Shown piece after piece: positions 34,216 to 37,186 of a stretch of DNA of 37,186 nucleotides. The translations under genes and the position numbers were made by a program. A model generated the notes under the pieces. That model saw nothing but the letters and a program-made list of their open reading frames with translations. It ran no database searches and was not told where the DNA came from. Numbering within the stretch: position 1 is the first letter of the stretch; each line of letters starts with the position of its first letter. The DNA comes from Clostridiaceae bacterium (lineage in GTDB: Bacteria > Bacillota > Clostridia > Saccharofermentanales > Fastidiosipilaceae), in the NCBI GenBank assembly GCA_012520525.1, contig JAAYOA010000042.1:1-37186 (forward strand), read 5' to 3'.

Positions 34216-35454
34216 CTACAGCCGACCAGTCGGCAAAGTGACCACTTCCGATCGTATCCTGGGCATCTTTGTATTCAAAGTCTGACCGGCATAACAGACA
34301 GTGTGTTTACCATAACGGCAGTTTAATTCATAAATCGCCCGATCTAAACGTTCAAAATGATCGTGACGTCTATACTCCTGCAGATAAGACTGTTGACGCG
34401 GCACCCGGGCGGATATCAAGGCAATTGCTCTAATAGTCAAGGCGCGAACTTGTTGACAGTACCAGCTAAAATTAGCACGAAACAACTCCATCGCGACGTG
34501 ACATAGACGCCGACTGGATTGCGTCGGAAATGGCAACGGAGATTGATGCTGACGGGTGTACAAGTCGTTCGTTTTTATTGTGACTTGAATCCCCCTGGCG
34601 CACAATTCATATTCAAAAAGTCGCCGCGATACTTCCTGCGCTAATTCCTGCATAATACCTTGAACTTCTCGCTCGTTATGCAAGTCAGCTCTACAGGTGA
34701 CGCCGTTACCGACGCTCTTGATCGGCAACGCCTCGCCAACTTCTAATACCGGAGCATAATCTCTGCCGTTAGCAAAATGCCAGAGATAAATGCCATTAAT
34801 ACCGAGTAAATTGCGCAAAAATTCTGGGTCACAGGCGGCTAATTGTCCAAGGGTATATATATTAAAACGCTGTAACCGTCGCCGGGTGGCCCGACCGATC
34901 CCAATCATCATGTCAACCGGCAGCGGCCAAACAATCTCACGAAATTCATCTGGCGCAATCACCGTCGTAGCGTCCGGCTTCTTCAGGTCACTGCCGAGCT
35001 TAGCAAACACCTTATTAAAACTCACACCAACCGATGCCGTCAGATTTAAATCCTGCTTGACATGCCGTCGCAGTCGATCGGCTATATCAATGCCGTCACC
35101 TAACAGATGGGTACTGCCCGTCACATCCAACCAACACTCATCCAGACCGAAAGATTCCACCTGACTCGTATACTGGTTATAGATCTCACGACTGCGACGG
35201 GAATAGTAAATATATTTCTCATAATTAGGTGGCACGATTAAAATATCCGGACACTTTTGTCTCGCCTCCCATAGAGCCTCGCCAGTCTTGACGCCACATT
35301 TCTTAGCCTCTTCCGATTTTGCTAAAACAATACCGTGACGATCTTCTTGGGAGCCACCTACTGCAAGGGGTCTGCCGCGCCATTCTGGATGATCAATCAA
35401 CTCTACCGATGCATAGAAACTGTTCATATCAATATGGAGAATCGTCCTTTTCAT
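34216..35454 (-). CDS. Y-family translesion DNA polymerase (DinB/Pol IV-like)
   Basis: This error-prone polymerase copies damaged DNA. The palm motif HIDMNSFYASVE (residues 7-18, catalytic Asp9), ESFGLDECWLDVT (Asp105, Glu106) and SVGVSFNKVFAKLGSDLKKPD are intact. They are followed by the helix-hairpin-helix region around IGIGRATRRRLQRFN and the little-finger domain, 412 residues in all. The ESFGLDECWLDVT form is the variant seen in many clostridial Y-family enzymes rather than the classic YSIDEAFLDVT, so I leave the symbol blank. The ATG at 35454 follows GGGGAAGG. It is divergent from the XRE-ImmA pair and shares their control region, suggesting regulation by that repressor. Confidence 0.93.
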   Translation of the reverse strand: MKRTILHIDMNSFYASVELIDHPEWRGRPLAVGGSQEDRHGIVLAKSEEAKKCGVKTGEALWEARQKCPDILIVPPNYEKYIYYSRRSREIYNQYTSQVESFGLDECWLDVTGSTHLLGDGIDIADRLRRHVKQDLNLTASVGVSFNKVFAKLGSDLKKPDATTVIAPDEFREIVWPLPVDMMIGIGRATRRRLQRFNIYTLGQLAACDPEFLRNLLGINGIYLWHFANGRDYAPVLEVGEALPIKSVGNGVTCRADLHNEREVQGIMQELAQEVSRRLFEYELCARGIQVTIKTNDLYTRQHQSPLPFPTQSSRRLCHVAMELFRANFSWYCQQVRALTIRAIALISARVPRQQSYLQEYRRHDHFERLDRAIYELNCRYGKHTVCYAGQTLNTKMPRIRSEVVTLPTGRL

Positions 35455-35500
35455 AATCTGTCCTTCCCCTGTCTTTCAACTGAACTGTGTCACCTCTGAC

Positions 35501-35529
35501 TTGACAATAACTTGCACTTTTTGTACCAT
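35501..35529 (+). promoter_or_regulatory. Promoter of the XRE-ImmA pair
   Basis: A consensus -35 TTGACA (35501-35506) and TACCAT (35524-35529) are spaced by 17 bp. The first GTGCA-type dyad (arms 35512-35518 and 35531-35537) covers the spacer and the -10, as expected for a repressor blocking its own promoter. On the opposite strand a weaker TACAAA -10 for the polymerase falls in the same place. Confidence 0.6.
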
Positions 35530-35610
35530 TAGTGCAACAGTTTCGCACCTTCTCTACGTGGTGCAATGATAGTGCATTATTTATGCACTGTCAACTGTGA
35601 ATTGGTGCAA
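35512..35610. promoter_or_regulatory. Cluster of GTGCA-type dyads: candidate XRE operators
   Basis: At least six GTGCA/TGCAC half-sites fall in 100 bp. Dyad 1: TTGCACT (35512-35518) and AGTGCAA (35531-35537). Dyad 2: GCACC (35545-35549) and GGTGC (35560-35564). Dyad 3: AGTGCAT (35571-35577) and ATGCACT (35583-35589), with the symmetry reaching 9 of 10 bases over 35568-35592. A lone GGTGCAA ends at 35610. Dyad centres are about 25-30 bp apart. The cluster lies between the divergent starts; binding by the XRE protein is inferred. Confidence 0.65.
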
Positions 35611-35691
35611 GACAGATTTTTCATTGAAAATCTAATGGATCAGCAGGAAAGTTTTAACTATAGTCCCATCCGACCCAGACAGGAGATAAAC

Positions 35692-36117
35692 ATGACATTA
35701 GGGGATAAATTAAGAAAAGCGCGTGAAGAGCGCGGCGTATCTCAGGCCGTTGCGGCCGCAGGCGTCGGCGTTTCCCTGCGCACATATAAGAGCTATGAAT
35801 TAAACGAATCTACACCACAAAATCGACAAATTATGGAACGTCTCGCCGACTACTACGGTCTTAATATCAATTATCTTTTGACCGTAGGCGATGATTTTGT
35901 TTTTTCTGCAGAGGAGAAATATGGCTCGAAAGGTCGTCGCGAAGCCCGAGAACTGATCGACCAAGTGATCGGTCTCTTCGCTGGAGGAGAGATGAGTGAA
36001 ATAGATCGAGATGAGGCAATGCAGGCGATCCAACAGGCGTACTGGGACGCCAAGAAAGAAAATACAAAGTACACCCCAAAGCGTTATCGAGATGACAGCG
36101 ATAAAAAAGAAAAATAA
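35692..36117 (+). CDS. XRE-family HTH repressor paired with ImmA/IrrE
   Basis: This 141-residue protein has an N-terminal Cro/CI-type helix-turn-helix (residues about 4-62, GVSQAVAAAGVGVSLRTYKSYE). A helical C-terminal part follows (RREARELIDQVIGLFAGGEMSEIDRDEAMQAI ...) with a basic, Lys-rich end. I start at the ATG at 35692 because AGGAG lies six bases upstream; an ATG at 35566 in the same frame would run through the operator region. The metallopeptidase follows after nine bases. XRE-ImmA pairs are known in ICEBs1 (ImmR-ImmA) and, as DdrO-IrrE, in Deinococcus, where the peptidase cleaves the repressor. The same relation is inferred here. Confidence 0.9.
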   Translation: MTLGDKLRKAREERGVSQAVAAAGVGVSLRTYKSYELNESTPQNRQIMERLADYYGLNINYLLTVGDDFVFSAEEKYGSKGRREARELIDQVIGLFAGGEMSEIDRDEAMQAIQQAYWDAKKENTKYTPKRYRDDSDKKEK

Positions 36118-36126
36118 GCGGATTCT

Positions 36127-36648
36127 ATGTTACCTAATGAATTCATAAAAAAGAAAGCTGCTCAGCTAGTGCGTATTCACGAAACGAATGACCCTCAGCA
36201 ATTATGTCATAAAATGGGCATTACGATCTATTACCGCCCCTTTGACACCTTGCTGGGTATGTATGCCGTTATTAAACGCAAGCGCTGCATTTTTGTAAAA
36301 GATGATTTAGATGAACACCAAGAGCGCCTTGTCATTGCCCACGAAATCGGACACGATCAGTTGCACAAAGCACTGCTCCGCGAACAAAAAATATGGCAGG
36401 AGTTTACATTGTTGGACATCACCACCCAAGCCGAGAGGGAAGCCAACCTCTTTGCCGCCCATCTCCTGCTAGATGATGACGACGTGATCTCAATGCTGCG
36501 AGACGGCTACACCGATGAACAGATCGCCCGTCTATCTAAGGTCGATTTAAATTTAGTTTTGCTCAAATTATTATCTATGGAAGATCGCTTGGGAACCACA
36601 TTAAACCTGCGCCATCAACCACCTAGCGATTTTATAGCTGAGATATGA
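36127..36648 (+). CDS. ImmA/IrrE-type zinc metallopeptidase (COG2856)
   Basis: The 173-residue protein contains HEIGH at residues 72-76 (zinc ligands His72 and His76, catalytic Glu73). The third ligand region is EREANLFAAHLLL (Glu103 or Glu105), as in ImmA and IrrE. Members cleave XRE-type repressors after DNA damage or other triggers. It lacks the extra C-terminal sensor domain of Deinococcus IrrE, so the trigger must come from elsewhere. It is coupled to the XRE gene, with a nine-base gap and only a weak ribosome site. There are no phage or conjugation genes nearby, which argues for a chromosomal rather than element-encoded switch. Confidence 0.93.
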   Translation: MLPNEFIKKKAAQLVRIHETNDPQQLCHKMGITIYYRPFDTLLGMYAVIKRKRCIFVKDDLDEHQERLVIAHEIGHDQLHKALLREQKIWQEFTLLDITTQAEREANLFAAHLLLDDDDVISMLRDGYTDEQIARLSKVDLNLVLLKLLSMEDRLGTTLNLRHQPPSDFIAEI

Positions 36649-36668
36649 GAGGTATGACGGGAATCAAG

Positions 36669-37186
36669 TCATAGATTGGAATGCGATTCAGATATGGTCT
36701 CATCAAAATTAATTCTTTTACGTTGTGGCAGATACTGCATAGCAATGCGTGTCTCCGGATCTACATCAAAACAATACAAAATTAGTATAAATAACCACTC
36801 TGCCGGTTTCATAACCAGATAGACCAGATCAGCCAGCCACGGCCTGCGAATATGCCGGGCAATGGGATAGCCCCACGCATCATAAAAAGCTCTGATCCGA
36901 CGGTGAAAACGAGGCAAACGTTCTGCTAATAAATCTTCAAAGGCATTAGCTGTGGCTAATTGACGATTGACGATGACGCGGTGACCGTGTCGCTCACCAT
37001 AGCGAATAGGCTTCACTAAGAAAGGATGTCCCCCTGCTGCGACAGTACAGAGATAATGTTCATCAAAATAGACATTCGGCGGCGGGATTCTTTGGGACAA
37101 ACGCCAATCGGCAGTATCGGTGAACATCTTAACGGCCGCATCTGGTCCTTGACCAAATAACAGCAATAGGATTAGTAGTAAACCGC
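36669..37186 (-). CDS. DUF6688-like membrane-associated protein, 5' end beyond the window
   Basis: The visible 172 or so residues begin in a hydrophobic stretch that runs off the window, so the gene is partial. FGQGPDAAVKMFTDTADWRLSQRIPPP, HYLCTVAAGGHPFLVKPIRYGERHGH and VIVNRQLATANAFEDLLAERLPRFHR resemble conserved blocks of the DUF6688 family as I recall it. A second hydrophobic segment lies near residue 120 (AEWLFILILYCF). The function of the family is unknown. It converges on the ImmA/IrrE gene with a 20-base gap, and nothing ties it to that switch except proximity. Confidence 0.75.
   Translation of the reverse strand, partial: GLLLILLLLFGQGPDAAVKMFTDTADWRLSQRIPPPNVYFDEHYLCTVAAGGHPFLVKPIRYGERHGHRVIVNRQLATANAFEDLLAERLPRFHRRIRAFYDAWGYPIARHIRRPWLADLVYLVMKPAEWLFILILYCFDVDPETRIAMQYLPQRKRINFDETISESHSNL

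Noticed and set aside
35512-35610. CRISPR-like or iteron-like short repeats
   Set aside because: The half-sites are 6-7 bp, in inverted pairs with varied gaps and no uniform spacers, which fits operators rather than an array or an origin.
35566-35691. 42-residue N-terminal extension of the XRE repressor
   Set aside because: It runs through the operator dyads, has no ribosome site, and the ATG at 35692 has AGGAG at good spacing directly before the HTH domain.
35455-35691. LexA/SOS box controlling the translesion polymerase
   Set aside because: No CGAAC-N4-GTTCG-like site was found; the repeated symmetry is GTGCA-based.
35692-36648. Prophage or ICE immunity region (XRE plus ImmA)
   Set aside because: No integrase, phage, conjugation or attachment-site signals were seen in the flanks; the divergent partner is a DNA polymerase.

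Overview
The window is 37 kb of a Gram-positive-type chromosome, most likely an anaerobic Clostridia member (Bacillota). Supporting signs are the order rimP-nusA-rnpM(ylxR)-ylxQ-infB-rbfA-nrnA-truB-ribF, the paired YmfF/YmfH-type M16 proteins next to lgt, a mraZ-led division and cell-wall (dcw) cluster, strong GGAGG ribosome sites, frequent TTG/GTG starts, and an oxygen-sensitive-looking siroheme/Fe-S reductase beside an Rrf2 regulator. Genus cannot be fixed from the sequence alone; an Oscillospirales- or Saccharofermentans-like relative is only a guess.

Layout. Positions 1-25961 are essentially one minus-strand array. Read in transcription order, it starts with rimP, nusA, rnpM, ylxQ, infB, rbfA, nrnA, truB, a ribF gene fused to an M16 peptidase-like domain, an active-site-bearing M16 partner, lgt and rodA. 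An intrinsic terminator follows rodA. The dcw cluster then begins at its own mraZ promoter: mraZ, rsmH, ftsL, a PASTA-type class B PBP, a strongly degenerate murE-like gene, murF, mraY, ftsW and murG. murG breaks off at the left edge in a perfect 85-bp fold-back that looks like an assembly or amplification artefact. Positions 26212-28590 are plus-strand genes: a small P-loop ATPase, mscL, ilvN and a DUF554 membrane protein. Then come an Rrf2 regulator (-), a GIY-YIG protein (+), a sulfite/nitrite reductase-like protein (+) and a large M16C peptidase (-).

The right end (34216-36648) holds the most interesting unit. A Y-family translesion polymerase is transcribed divergently from an XRE repressor and an ImmA/IrrE metallopeptidase. 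The shared control region is filled with GTGCA-type dyads overlapping a consensus -35 promoter, and no LexA-type box is visible. By analogy with DdrO/IrrE and ImmR/ImmA this suggests a LexA-independent, protease-relieved DNA-damage switch. The window ends inside a DUF6688-like membrane protein gene.

Other points that stand out are the RibF-M16 fusion, the MurE pseudoenzyme and the lack of murD between mraY and ftsW, a heptad-repeat acidic tail on Lgt, a terminator in the rimP leader, and candidate MraZ operators with 10-bp periodicity. No rRNA, tRNA, CRISPR array or insertion sequence was recognised.
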